This document shows, piece after piece, positions 1 to 6,462 of a DNA stretch of 6,855 nt. The position numbers and the translations under genes are program-made. Numbering within the stretch: the first letter of the stretch is position 1; each line of letters begins with the position of its first letter. Source of the stretch: JAKLDO01 sp035354435 (lineage in GTDB: Bacteria > UBP6 > UBA1177); assembly GCA_035354435.1 (NCBI GenBank), contig DAOQAY010000150.1, forward strand, positions 1-6,855, written 5' to 3'. The notes under the pieces were generated by a model that had not been told where the DNA came from, searched no databases, and was given only the letters and a program-made list of their open reading frames with translations.

Positions 1-1332
1 GAAAATAATGATAACGGAGTTTCGCTTCCTGATACTTCCGATTCTGGCGATGATGGCAACACAGGTGATTCCGGAAATTCAGGTAATTCTGGAAATACTG
101 GCAGTAATACAGAATGCACCCCAAAGGAAACTCAAAAATGCAACTATCAGAGCTTGCCTGAAACAGAAGGTATCGGTCCTTGTAAAGCCAGTGTCAGAAC
201 ATGCGGAAGCGATGGTACTTGGGGTCCTTGTGAAGGCGAAGTGCTTCCTGAAGTGGAAACAGGAGATCTGTGCAGTGACGGTATAGACAACGATTGCGAC
301 GGAACTATTGATAATGGGACTGATATTGACGGTGACGGACACCCTGCATGCGAAGACTGCTGTGAAGTTGAAAGTCAGTGTCCGGATCCTAAGTCTGCCT
401 GGGACCCGGCGATACATTTCTGCTCACATGACGAAAATGAAAATTCACAGATATACAAATGTGATGATACACTTAATGCGACATCAAAAGATCCAATGGA
501 TTATGCCAGAGCAATAGGACTTTGTAAGACAGCAACTGAAGATGCTGCAAGCGGATGGGGTGTTATAAGTGCTGAGATATTGAAGCCGGACGGAAGTTTT
601 GGAGCTAATATTGACAGCAACGGGATGCTGAATGCACTCGGTAATGTCATAAAGCCTACTCTGGGTTCTCAGATGCTGGCTATTACTTCAGGCAAGGTTG
701 GAAATCCGATGAAAGCTTTAAATCAGGGTGTGTCGAGTGCGGCTCCTAGTGACTGGTATGGTGCAAACGGCAACAAATATCCTTCATCTCCTTCATGCGG
801 CGGGTCTACCGGTACGACTGGAAATACATATGATTCTGTTATGCTTAAATTAAGAATAAGAGTTCCTGAAGCGGCAAAATCATTCAGTTTCAATCTCTAC
901 TTCCTGACAATTGAATATCCGACTTATATCTGTTCGCAGTATAACGATTTCTTTGTGGCACTTCTTGATTCGACTTATACCAGCGACAATCCTGAGTTTC
1001 AGAATCCGGCTGATAAAAATCTCGGCAGAGATGCACTCGGAAATCCTGTCGGCGTAAATCTTGCTCCGGCCGGGCTTTTTAAACAGTGTGTAAATGCAAC
1101 GAGCAAAGGTGTTACATCCTGTATCGGTACTGAAGAACTTCAGGGAACCGGATTTGAGTCAAGCGGAGGAACAGGCTGGCTTATAACGAGAGGAAATGTT
1201 GTTCCCGGAGAAGTTATAACTCTCAGACTTGCAATATGGGATCTTGGAGATCATGCTCTTGATTCAATGTCTCTCATAGACAATTTCAAGTGGGAATTTG
1301 AGGAATATAAACCGGGTACCGGTGCCGAATAA
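1..1332 (+). CDS. Secreted Cys-rich protein with MopE-type metal-binding motif and choice-of-anchor L-like domain (5' truncated)
   Basis: The frame is open from base 1 to a TAA at 1330-1332, giving 443 residues with the true start outside the window. TTG/ATG codons inside the frame, such as TTG at 154, are not convincing starts because the upstream sequence continues the same protein style. Order seen: an acidic Gly/Asn/Ser/Asp linker (residues 1-37); a Cys-rich module (about 39-80) with paired GPC...C...GTWGPC segments; CSDGIDNDCDG at 91-101, the MopE-type putative metal-binding motif, followed by an acidic DIDGDG stretch resembling an EF-hand-like loop; then a beta-rich region (about 280-432) with FLTIEYPTYICSQYNDFF and a WDLGDHALDS segment, typical of choice-of-anchor L proteins. 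There are 18 cysteines, suggesting disulphides and an exported location. Such proteins are thought to be surface or secreted; ligand and function are unknown. It converges on rnhB with only 3 bases between stop codons. Domain calls are from motif recognition only. Confidence 0.85.
   Translation, partial: ENNDNGVSLPDTSDSGDDGNTGDSGNSGNSGNTGSNTECTPKETQKCNYQSLPETEGIGPCKASVRTCGSDGTWGPCEGEVLPEVETGDLCSDGIDNDCDGTIDNGTDIDGDGHPACEDCCEVESQCPDPKSAWDPAIHFCSHDENENSQIYKCDDTLNATSKDPMDYARAIGLCKTATEDAASGWGVISAEILKPDGSFGANIDSNGMLNALGNVIKPTLGSQMLAITSGKVGNPMKALNQGVSSAAPSDWYGANGNKYPSSPSCGGSTGTTGNTYDSVMLKLRIRVPEAAKSFSFNLYFLTIEYPTYICSQYNDFFVALLDSTYTSDNPEFQNPADKNLGRDALGNPVGVNLAPAGLFKQCVNATSKGVTSCIGTEELQGTGFESSGGTGWLITRGNVVPGEVITLRLAIWDLGDHALDSMSLIDNFKWEFEEYKPGTGAE
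55..99 (+). repeat. Degenerate 9-nt tandem repeat encoding Gly-(Asn/Asp)-(Ser/Thr) linker
   Basis: Five consecutive nine-base units encode GNT GDS GNS GNS GNT. The third bases vary (ggc, ggt, gga for Gly), so the protein-level repeat is retained more clearly than the DNA. It lies between an acidic stretch and the first Cys-rich module, and probably acts as a flexible spacer in the extracellular protein. It is too diverged to be called a simple microsatellite. Confidence 0.7.
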
Positions 1333-1335
1333 AAT

Positions 1336-1953
1336 TCAGAACAGATCCATTTGTTCCGGGTGTTTTTCCCTCACAAGCCGAAAACTTTTTCTGTAAATTT
1401 CGCAAGGTCCTTCTTTTTCAAGCAGATCATAGTGTTCAACGGTGGCATAACCTTTGTGTGATGAAAGGTTGTATTGCGGATATATTTTGCTCCATCTTTC
1501 CATGATCCGGTCACGATGACATTTTGCAAGTATCGATGCGGCGGCGATATTGATGCTTTTCGAGTCGCCCTTTACGATCGCTTCTTCAAACTCGAATCTG
1601 CCGGTAACTTTATTCCCGTCAATCAGAATTATGTGCGGTTGAGAAACTTTCTGCAGAACTTTTTCGATACATTTAGACATTCCGAACATAGTAGCCTGAA
1701 AAATGTTAAGTTCATCAATTATGCAGGGTCTTACTGAAAAAACTCTCCAGATGCTGTTTTGAATTATTTGTGGAACAAGTTCCAATCGCTTCTTTTCACT
1801 CAGCTTTTTAGAGTCGTCAAGTCCTTCGATATTTTTTAAAAGACATACTGCCGCAGTTACAACAGGTCCGCAAAGAGGTCCTCTTCCGGCTTCATCGACT
1901 CCGATAATGCGAAGTCCGCTTTTTTTATATTTCTGTTCAATTTCACCTATCAT
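1336..1953 (-). CDS. rnhB: Ribonuclease HII
   Basis: A 205-residue protein of normal family length. RNase HII cuts RNA in RNA-DNA hybrids and starts removal of single ribonucleotides misincorporated into DNA. The catalytic set is complete: GVDEAGRG gives D20 and E21 plus the G-R-G motif at 23-25; LIDGN gives D112; GDSKS...AAASILAK gives D130. HKGY (166-169) supplies the conserved tyrosine that reads the RNA-DNA junction. The protein ends in QMDLF, which resembles the bacterial sliding-clamp binding pentapeptide. The ATG lies one base after the hemW stop (TGA-A-ATG), with a weak GCAGG-like Shine-Dalgarno inside hemW, so translation is probably coupled. It is the last gene of the minus-strand operon and its stop is 3 bases from the stop of the convergent surface-protein gene. 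Identity is secure. Confidence 0.97.
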   Translation of the reverse strand: MIGEIEQKYKKSGLRIIGVDEAGRGPLCGPVVTAAVCLLKNIEGLDDSKKLSEKKRLELVPQIIQNSIWRVFSVRPCIIDELNIFQATMFGMSKCIEKVLQKVSQPHIILIDGNKVTGRFEFEEAIVKGDSKSINIAAASILAKCHRDRIMERWSKIYPQYNLSSHKGYATVEHYDLLEKEGPCEIYRKSFRLVREKHPEQMDLF

Positions 1954-1954
1954 T

Positions 1955-3085
1955 TCAACCTGCTTTTATTGAATCAAACAGTTTTAACAGGACAGGGTTC
2001 AGAAAGTCGAGTCCTTTTTCACTGCATCGGAGATATCCGTCTTTTTTCTCGATGAGACCTTCATCTGTCAGTTCGTTTATAACTGATGGATCGATTATGA
2101 GGTCGATGTCAGAATTAAAATATCTTTCCAGCCGTTTTATTTCGATCCCTTCTGTCATACGGAGTCCCATAAGTAGAAATTCCTCGATCTGTTCCCGGAA
2201 TGTTGATGTGTACCTGCTCGATCCTTCACCGTTAATGAAAGAGTTTATGTTTTCATCATAAAAACCATGCTCTCTTTTAATAGAATTGAACGATTTTGCT
2301 CCTGCACCGATTCCGAGCCATAACCCCATTTGCCAGTAAATTGAATTATGAACACTTTCAAAACCTTTTTTTGCATAATTGCTGATCTCGTATCTCGTAA
2401 AGTCTTTATTTTTGAGAAAATCTTTTATTTCGGCTTCCTGCAAAGCGGTAATTTCTTCATCAAGCAGGACAGGAGCATTCTTAGTGTGTGGCGGAGTGTA
2501 TTGATATGCTGAAATATGAACCGGGTCAACAATTGCAAATAACTCGTCAAGTTCATTGGTAATATTTCTGTTTTTTCCGAATCCGTAAATAAGGTCGATC
2601 GAAAGGTTTTTAAAATAACTGTTCAAGATCGGCAGATTCTTCTTGATATCTTCGACAGTTGTTCTTCTTCCGATCTCTTTTAAAACGGTGTCATCATATG
2701 CCTGAATTCCGGCACTTACTCTGTTAACTCCAGTCATTCTCAGATTTGATATCCATTTGCAGTCTATATCATTAAGATTCACTTCAACAGTGTATTCAAC
2801 TCTGTCAAGGTCGATTCCTGACATAGTGAAAATTTCAGAAAGTCCGGCAAAGAAAGAGGAATCCATCAGTGAAGGCGATCCTCCGCCTATATAAACAGAA
2901 CTTACAGTTGTGCCGTCAAGTTCCGGCAGTCTTCTTTTCAATTCTATGGTTACGGCTTTTGAGTAGTTTCTTTTAATATTTTCATTTGTTACGACCTTGC
3001 TGAAAAAATCGCAGTAGAAACATCTTGAAGTGCAAAAAGGAATATGAATATAAATACCCGATTTTATTTCATTTTCAGTTTTCAT
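1955..3085 (-). CDS. hemW: Radical SAM family heme chaperone HemW
   Basis: A 376-residue protein. The N-terminal radical SAM motif is HIPFCTSRCFYCDF, with C18, C22 and C25 to bind the [4Fe-4S] cluster. Phe27 stands where true oxygen-independent coproporphyrinogen oxidase HemN has a further Cys, which points to HemW. GGGSP (67-71) is the SAM-binding glycine motif; SAGIQAYDD (124-132) and IDLIYGFG (163-170) match the barrel core. HNSIYW (246-251) is the HNxxYW motif linked to heme binding in HemW. Family members bind heme and are thought to deliver it to respiratory proteins; they are often misannotated as HemN. The segment YTPPHTKNAP (196-205) departs from the usual Y-x-L-T-x-E-x-G-T form. The ATG overlaps the end of the upstream membrane-protein gene by 11 nt and has only a weak Shine-Dalgarno, suggesting reinitiation by ribosomes finishing that gene. 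Confidence 0.94.
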   Translation of the reverse strand: MKTENEIKSGIYIHIPFCTSRCFYCDFFSKVVTNENIKRNYSKAVTIELKRRLPELDGTTVSSVYIGGGSPSLMDSSFFAGLSEIFTMSGIDLDRVEYTVEVNLNDIDCKWISNLRMTGVNRVSAGIQAYDDTVLKEIGRRTTVEDIKKNLPILNSYFKNLSIDLIYGFGKNRNITNELDELFAIVDPVHISAYQYTPPHTKNAPVLLDEEITALQEAEIKDFLKNKDFTRYEISNYAKKGFESVHNSIYWQMGLWLGIGAGAKSFNSIKREHGFYDENINSFINGEGSSRYTSTFREQIEEFLLMGLRMTEGIEIKRLERYFNSDIDLIIDPSVINELTDEGLIEKKDGYLRCSEKGLDFLNPVLLKLFDSIKAG

Positions 3086-4097
3086 TATGATTTTTACCGA
3101 TTTTCTTTATCTGTTCAAAATTAAGTACTGCATGAATTATCAGCACTGGAAATACAAGAGCGAGAATAACATTGTTTAAAAGAGGTAGCATCGCAAGAAT
3201 TGCAGGCAGTGTGCCTGTTCTCAGACAATGGAAAGGATGATCTCTCATCCACAATATCTTCATTTTAGGATCAAGGTTGCTGTTCTGTAATGAAAAATCG
3301 TTTATCAGCATAGAAAAGACAGCAATGAAAATAGCAAAAGCTGCAATCTGACCGATGACCGGGATCAGATTGAGAAAAAAGGCGATCAGTATCAGTCCTG
3401 CCGATAGTCCGGCAACTTGAAGTGAATTTATAATGTCCTCGAAAGCATCTTCAAATGAAAAATCAGCTCCTTCAACAGGTTTTCCATCAGACAGGTCTTT
3501 TGCCATAATACTGATAATGGAATTAAGAGGTGAAGTAATAATATATGAAAGAATGAACGGTATTAAAAATGAGGCGGCGATAACAATCGCATGGAAGAAC
3601 ACTTTCGTAACTGCCCAGAATAAATAATAAATATAGTCAAAAGGACCGTCAAGTGCCGGAGAATTGCTGTAAAAACCGGAAAGAAGCGAGTTGAAACCGG
3701 AAGAAAAATAGTGATATAAAAACATTGAAACAAAGATCATGATAAGTGTGACAGCAAGTGCGAAAACCAGTATTCTGCTGTTTGCGATAATTATTTTTCC
3801 AGATTCTTTTAAGCTTGTTCCTGTTTTAAGTTTTGAAGAAAGCCCGTCAGAAACTTTTCCATATATTTCAGATGCTATTTTAGCTGTTTTTTCCTTTATT
3901 TCTTCGAGTTTTTCCTTTTTCGGAGGTTCCGCCGCCGCTTCCTGCTCCAAAATAGTTTTTTCAGGCAGTTTGGGCTTGGCTTTCTTTTCATTAGCGAGGT
4001 TCAGTTTCGGCCTTGGTCTATTTAAAATACTTTCCTCTTCGACAGGTGGTGTTTCAACGGGTGCCGATCCTTTCGATTTTGATTCTTCGCTCGTCAT
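3075..4097 (-). CDS. EI24/CysZ-like multispanning membrane protein with long charged N-terminal tail
   Basis: I place the ATG at 4097, giving 340 residues, because GGAGA sits 6 nt upstream; a longer frame begins at 4181 but lies inside tsaE. Residues 1-100 are hydrophilic and rich in Lys, Glu and Pro (for example RPRPKLNLANEKKAKPKLPE), probably disordered and cytoplasmic. Hydrophobic segments lie at about 108-131, 155-187, 228-265 and 295-325. The order SYIITSPLNSII (184-195), LNLIPVIGQIAAF (242-254), then an amphipathic charged stretch and LPLLNNVILALVFPV (304-318), matches the EI24 domain pattern (PF07264, which includes the sulfate transporter CysZ). Substrate cannot be deduced and no sulfur gene is nearby. 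It overlaps tsaE by 44 nt and hemW by 11 nt, so it is firmly within the operon. The EI24 assignment rests on motif recall, not a search; the existence of the gene is very likely. Confidence 0.82.
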   Translation of the reverse strand: MTSEESKSKGSAPVETPPVEEESILNRPRPKLNLANEKKAKPKLPEKTILEQEAAAEPPKKEKLEEIKEKTAKIASEIYGKVSDGLSSKLKTGTSLKESGKIIIANSRILVFALAVTLIMIFVSMFLYHYFSSGFNSLLSGFYSNSPALDGPFDYIYYLFWAVTKVFFHAIVIAASFLIPFILSYIITSPLNSIISIMAKDLSDGKPVEGADFSFEDAFEDIINSLQVAGLSAGLILIAFFLNLIPVIGQIAAFAIFIAVFSMLINDFSLQNSNLDPKMKILWMRDHPFHCLRTGTLPAILAMLPLLNNVILALVFPVLIIHAVLNFEQIKKIGKNHNEN

Positions 4098-4506
4098 CTG
4101 TGTCTCCGAATTCAAGATTGATCTCAATTCTGGGTTCGTAATTTTCCCAGCTTTTTTTAAATAGCGATGCCCATTCAACAATATTTACGGCGTTTTTCTC
4201 ATGCAGACATTCAAAAAAGTCTGCTGTGAAAAGCTCATCTTCATGGTTTATTCTGTAAAAATCCCAGTGATACACAGTCAATGACCCTTCGATCTTTCTC
4301 ATTATCACATAGGTCGGACTGCTTATATTTCTTCTTTCGATGGCAAGCGCTGTGCACAACGCTCCTGTAAAAAAAGTTTTTCCTGTTCCAAGGTCTCCGT
4401 CAAGAGTTATCAGCTCGCCGCCGGCAAGTTCTTTTCCTAATTCAAAAGCCAGTTTTTCTGTCTCATGCTCATTTTTCAGAGTTTTTACAGCTTCTTTCTT
4501 ATTCAT
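4054..4506 (-). CDS. tsaE: tRNA threonylcarbamoyladenosine biosynthesis ATPase TsaE
   Basis: A 150-residue P-loop ATPase of typical TsaE size. It works with TsaB and TsaD to make the t6A modification at position 37 of ANN-decoding tRNAs in the cytoplasm. Motifs: Walker A GDLGTGKT (37-44), SPTY (63-66), the HxDxYR-type YHWDFYRI (79-86), and the C-terminal IVEWA (109-113). The start at 4506 is chosen over an in-frame ATG at 4596 because an AGGA lies 7 nt upstream and the resulting N-terminus matches the family; the extra 30 residues would lie entirely within nnr. The ATG overlaps the nnr stop by 8 nt (ATGAATAA). The last 15 codons are also the first codons of the downstream membrane-protein gene. 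The nnr-tsaE pairing matches yjeF-yjeE in E. coli. tsaB and tsaD are not in the window. Confidence 0.96.
   Translation of the reverse strand: MNKKEAVKTLKNEHETEKLAFELGKELAGGELITLDGDLGTGKTFFTGALCTALAIERRNISSPTYVIMRKIEGSLTVYHWDFYRINHEDELFTADFFECLHEKNAVNIVEWASLFKKSWENYEPRIEINLEFGDTDDERRIKIERIGTR
4104..4107 (-). promoter_or_regulatory. Ribosome binding site deciding the membrane-protein start
   Basis: Minus-strand GGAG, 6 nt before the ATG at 4097 and located inside the 3' end of tsaE. It supports the shorter 340-residue protein over a start at 4181, and makes the 44-nt tsaE overlap real. Confidence 0.75.
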
Positions 4507-5950
4507 GGATATTTCCTGTAATTCCAATAAGTTCAACAAGTTTTTCAATGTTATGATATGATGATGAATATTTTTTTTCAAGTTCAATTCCGGCAAACCT
4601 GTGTCTTAAAACCGCTCTCAGACAGCCTTTTTCAAGTCCGCTGTAAAATGTTTCGAAGGCAAGTATTCCGGTAAGTGCATCTCCCGATCCGCCGAAAGAC
4701 AGTGCTTTGGCTCCGTGAGGAACGATAACTGTATTATTGATGTTTCTGATAAATGTGGCGTGACTTTTTGCGACAAGAATATGGTTTCTTTCAAGCGGAA
4801 ATCTTTCAACCGAATCTATCCACGGTTCTTTGTTACTTGCTGAGAGAAACCTTTTCAATTCACCGGGGTGCGGTGTGAAAACAATCCTGCATTTTTTAAG
4901 CGAGCTCAATATTTCAGGATACTTCTTCATCAGATCGAACATTCCTGCGTCAGCGATGATGATCCCTTTAAATCCGCTTAAAGACGAGAATTTTTTGAAA
5001 GGCCACGAAGTAAGTCCCGGACCTATGATCAACGAGCTGTATTCATTGATGTTTTCTTCAGCAGTTTTAATGTCTGTAAGCATCATGCCCGGCATTATTC
5101 CGGCGATCTTTTTGTGCAGTTTTGTGTCAAATGCGGCAGTTATAAGTCCTCCTCCTGAAGATAAAAATGATCTCGCCGCAATGATCGTAGCACCGAGTTT
5201 TTCAATATCTCCGCCTATTACAAGACAATGCCCGCATTTGTTTTTATAGCTGTCAACAGCAATTTTTACAGGTTCAGGAATGAGTTCATCTGCGACATAA
5301 TATCCGGTATCAGCATTTTTCGCATCAAGAGCCGATATTCTTCCGAGAACGATATTGCCGCATACTGAAGGGCCGTCAGCTGCAAAGATCCCGATCTTGT
5401 AAATTCCCATCGTGACTGTTGTGTCAGCGATCACAGCTTCAGACATTAATAGACCGTTATCGCTGTTCAATCCTGTCGGAATATCGATAGAGATGACTTG
5501 TTTGTTCTTATAATTATTGATGAATGGAACGGCTTCTTTAATTTTACCGCTGAGGTCGTTCTTAAGACCTGTTCCAACCATGCCGTCGATAAAAAGAACT
5601 TTGCCTTTTATCTTTTTCATTTCAGAGATTTTGATATCTGCCGGAAGCATTTTCCAGTTCTGAAGTGCATCCCCGGTCAATTCCTGTATTTCAAAAAACG
5701 GAACTATTTCCATCGGGATTTTGCAACCACGGTCACGCAATATTCTCAACAAAGCAAAACCGTCACCGCCGTTGCCCCCTTTTCCTGCAAAAAGAACAAT
5801 CTTTTCCGGTTTGAAAAGGTCTATTATCTTTACAGTTTCAAGATAAAGTGAAAATGCAGCGTTTTCCATGAGAATAAGTGACGGAATGCCGTTTTCTATG
5901 GCGATTCTGTCAATTGCTCTTGCGTCAACCGTTTTACCTGCGGGGAACAT
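4499..5950 (-). CDS. nnr: Bifunctional NAD(P)H-hydrate epimerase / ADP-dependent NAD(P)H-hydrate dehydratase
   Basis: A 483-residue fusion of YjeF-N epimerase (about 1-215) and carbohydrate-kinase-fold dehydratase (about 225-483). It repairs NADHX and NADPHX, damaged hydrated cofactors: the first half interconverts R and S forms and the second dehydrates the S form using ADP. Epimerase motifs: GKGGNGGDG (56-64, compare GNNGGDG), the FIDGMVGTGL strand with D122, SIDIPTG (154-160) and K185. Dehydratase motifs: CLVIGGD (242-248), IIGPGL (308-313), TPHPGE (359-364) and GGSGDALTG (420-428) with the expected catalytic D424. Some usual residues differ: SYKNKCG replaces HKG-type, DAG replaces DAD, AKS replaces LKG. 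The ATG at 5950 is chosen because a strong GGAGGTG precedes it; the frame extends to 6079 but that part lies within bcp. A second ATG at 5962 would destroy the Shine-Dalgarno spacing. It overlaps tsaE by 8 nt. Confidence 0.95.
   Translation of the reverse strand: MFPAGKTVDARAIDRIAIENGIPSLILMENAAFSLYLETVKIIDLFKPEKIVLFAGKGGNGGDGFALLRILRDRGCKIPMEIVPFFEIQELTGDALQNWKMLPADIKISEMKKIKGKVLFIDGMVGTGLKNDLSGKIKEAVPFINNYKNKQVISIDIPTGLNSDNGLLMSEAVIADTTVTMGIYKIGIFAADGPSVCGNIVLGRISALDAKNADTGYYVADELIPEPVKIAVDSYKNKCGHCLVIGGDIEKLGATIIAARSFLSSGGGLITAAFDTKLHKKIAGIMPGMMLTDIKTAEENINEYSSLIIGPGLTSWPFKKFSSLSGFKGIIIADAGMFDLMKKYPEILSSLKKCRIVFTPHPGELKRFLSASNKEPWIDSVERFPLERNHILVAKSHATFIRNINNTVIVPHGAKALSFGGSGDALTGILAFETFYSGLEKGCLRAVLRHRFAGIELEKKYSSSYHNIEKLVELIGITGNIHE
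4514..4517 (-). promoter_or_regulatory. Ribosome binding site deciding the tsaE start
   Basis: Minus-strand AGGA, 7 nt before the ATG at 4506, within the last codons of nnr. It favours the 150-residue TsaE over the longer reading frame beginning at 4596. Confidence 0.65.
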
Positions 5951-5953
5951 TTT

Positions 5954-5960
5954 CACCTCC
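5954..5960 (-). promoter_or_regulatory. Strong ribosome binding site deciding the nnr start
   Basis: On the minus strand this reads GGAGGTG, with its GGAGG core 5 nt before ATG at 5950. It occupies most of the 16-nt gap after the bcp stop. It makes 5950 the start and argues against the ATG at 5962, which would lie upstream of the site. Confidence 0.85.
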
Positions 5961-5966
5961 ATGGTT

Positions 5967-6428
5967 TCAAAGTGAGCAGACAGTTTCAAGAACTTCTCCA
6001 GCATGACCGGCAACTTTGACCTTTTCAAAAACATCGGCGATCCTGCCGTTTTTGTCAATGACAAAAGTTGTCCTGACAATGCCCATTGATTCTTTTCCGC
6101 ACATTTTCTTCAATTGCCATACGCCGTATTTTTGCAGAACTTCTTTGTCAGGATCGCTAAGAAGCAGAACTTTAAGTCCATGTTTTTCTTCAAATTTTTT
6201 GTGAGAAGTAACTGAATCGGCACTTATCCCGATGATTACAGTATTTTTCTTTTTGAATTCTTTCACCAGAGCAGTGAAATCTTTTGCTTCGGTCGTACAT
6301 CCGGAAGTATTATCTTTCGGATAGAAATAAACAACCACGGAATATCCGGCAAAATCGGACAGTTTTATCTCAGTACCATTGGAATCTGAAAGCCTGAAAT
6401 CAGGAGCCTTGTCACCTTTTTTTAACAT
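5967..6428 (-). CDS. bcp: Thioredoxin-dependent peroxiredoxin, BCP/PrxQ type
   Basis: A 153-residue cytoplasmic thiol peroxidase of normal length that reduces hydrogen and organic peroxides. Features: KGDKAPDF (4-11), the active-site segment YPKDNTSGCTTEA (36-48) with T41, peroxidatic C44 and R119 in the RTTFVID strand (119-125). The usual resolving cysteine five residues after C44 is replaced by K49. Other cysteines are C110, in KKMCGKESMG where Tyr is common, and C151 near the C-terminus, so recycling may use another cysteine or an external thiol. The ATG at 6428 has GAGG 5 nt upstream and gives the family N-terminus; an in-frame ATG at 6485 lacks a ribosome site and would add 19 non-family residues. 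It is the first gene of the minus-strand operon, 16 nt from nnr, so the operon may respond to its promoter. Confidence 0.95.
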   Translation of the reverse strand: MLKKGDKAPDFRLSDSNGTEIKLSDFAGYSVVVYFYPKDNTSGCTTEAKDFTALVKEFKKKNTVIIGISADSVTSHKKFEEKHGLKVLLLSDPDKEVLQKYGVWQLKKMCGKESMGIVRTTFVIDKNGRIADVFEKVKVAGHAGEVLETVCSL

Positions 6429-6433
6429 TTCCG

Positions 6434-6437
6434 CCTC
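6434..6437 (-). promoter_or_regulatory. Ribosome binding site deciding the bcp start
   Basis: Minus-strand GAGG (in TGAGGCGG), 5 nt before the ATG at 6428. The alternative upstream ATG at 6485 has no comparable site. Confidence 0.7.
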
Positions 6438-6462
6438 ACTAATAAATAAGATCGCTTCCAAA

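Noticed and set aside
8..286. Plus-strand reading frame of 92 codons
   Set aside because: It is out of frame with the Cys-rich surface protein, whose composition and motifs continue through this region; the translation has no recognisable features.
1339..1367. GAACA/TGTTC stem followed by TGTTTTT as a plus-strand terminator
   Set aside because: The stem is five base pairs with an 8-nt loop, and the T-run is separated from it by several G and C bases; too weak to annotate as a terminator.
1955..3085. Annotation as oxygen-independent coproporphyrinogen III oxidase (HemN)
   Set aside because: The position of HemN's extra Cys is Phe27, the length is short for HemN, and the HNxxYW heme-binding motif is present; HemW fits better.
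3739..4164. Plus-strand reading frame of 141 codons, Ser/Phe-rich, opposite the membrane-protein gene
   Set aside because: It is the antisense image of the Lys/Glu-rich tail (Lys and Glu codons read as Phe and Ser), with no supporting start site or family motif.
4618..4809. Minus-strand reading frame of 63 codons inside nnr
   Set aside because: It lies in another frame within the conserved GGSGDALTG region of nnr and has no ribosome site of note.
4830..5249. Plus-strand reading frame of 139 codons opposite nnr
   Set aside because: It is antisense to conserved Nnr dehydratase motifs and shows no family resemblance.
5498..5851. Plus-strand reading frame of 117 codons opposite the Nnr epimerase domain
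   Set aside because: It is an antisense shadow of a well-supported conserved gene.
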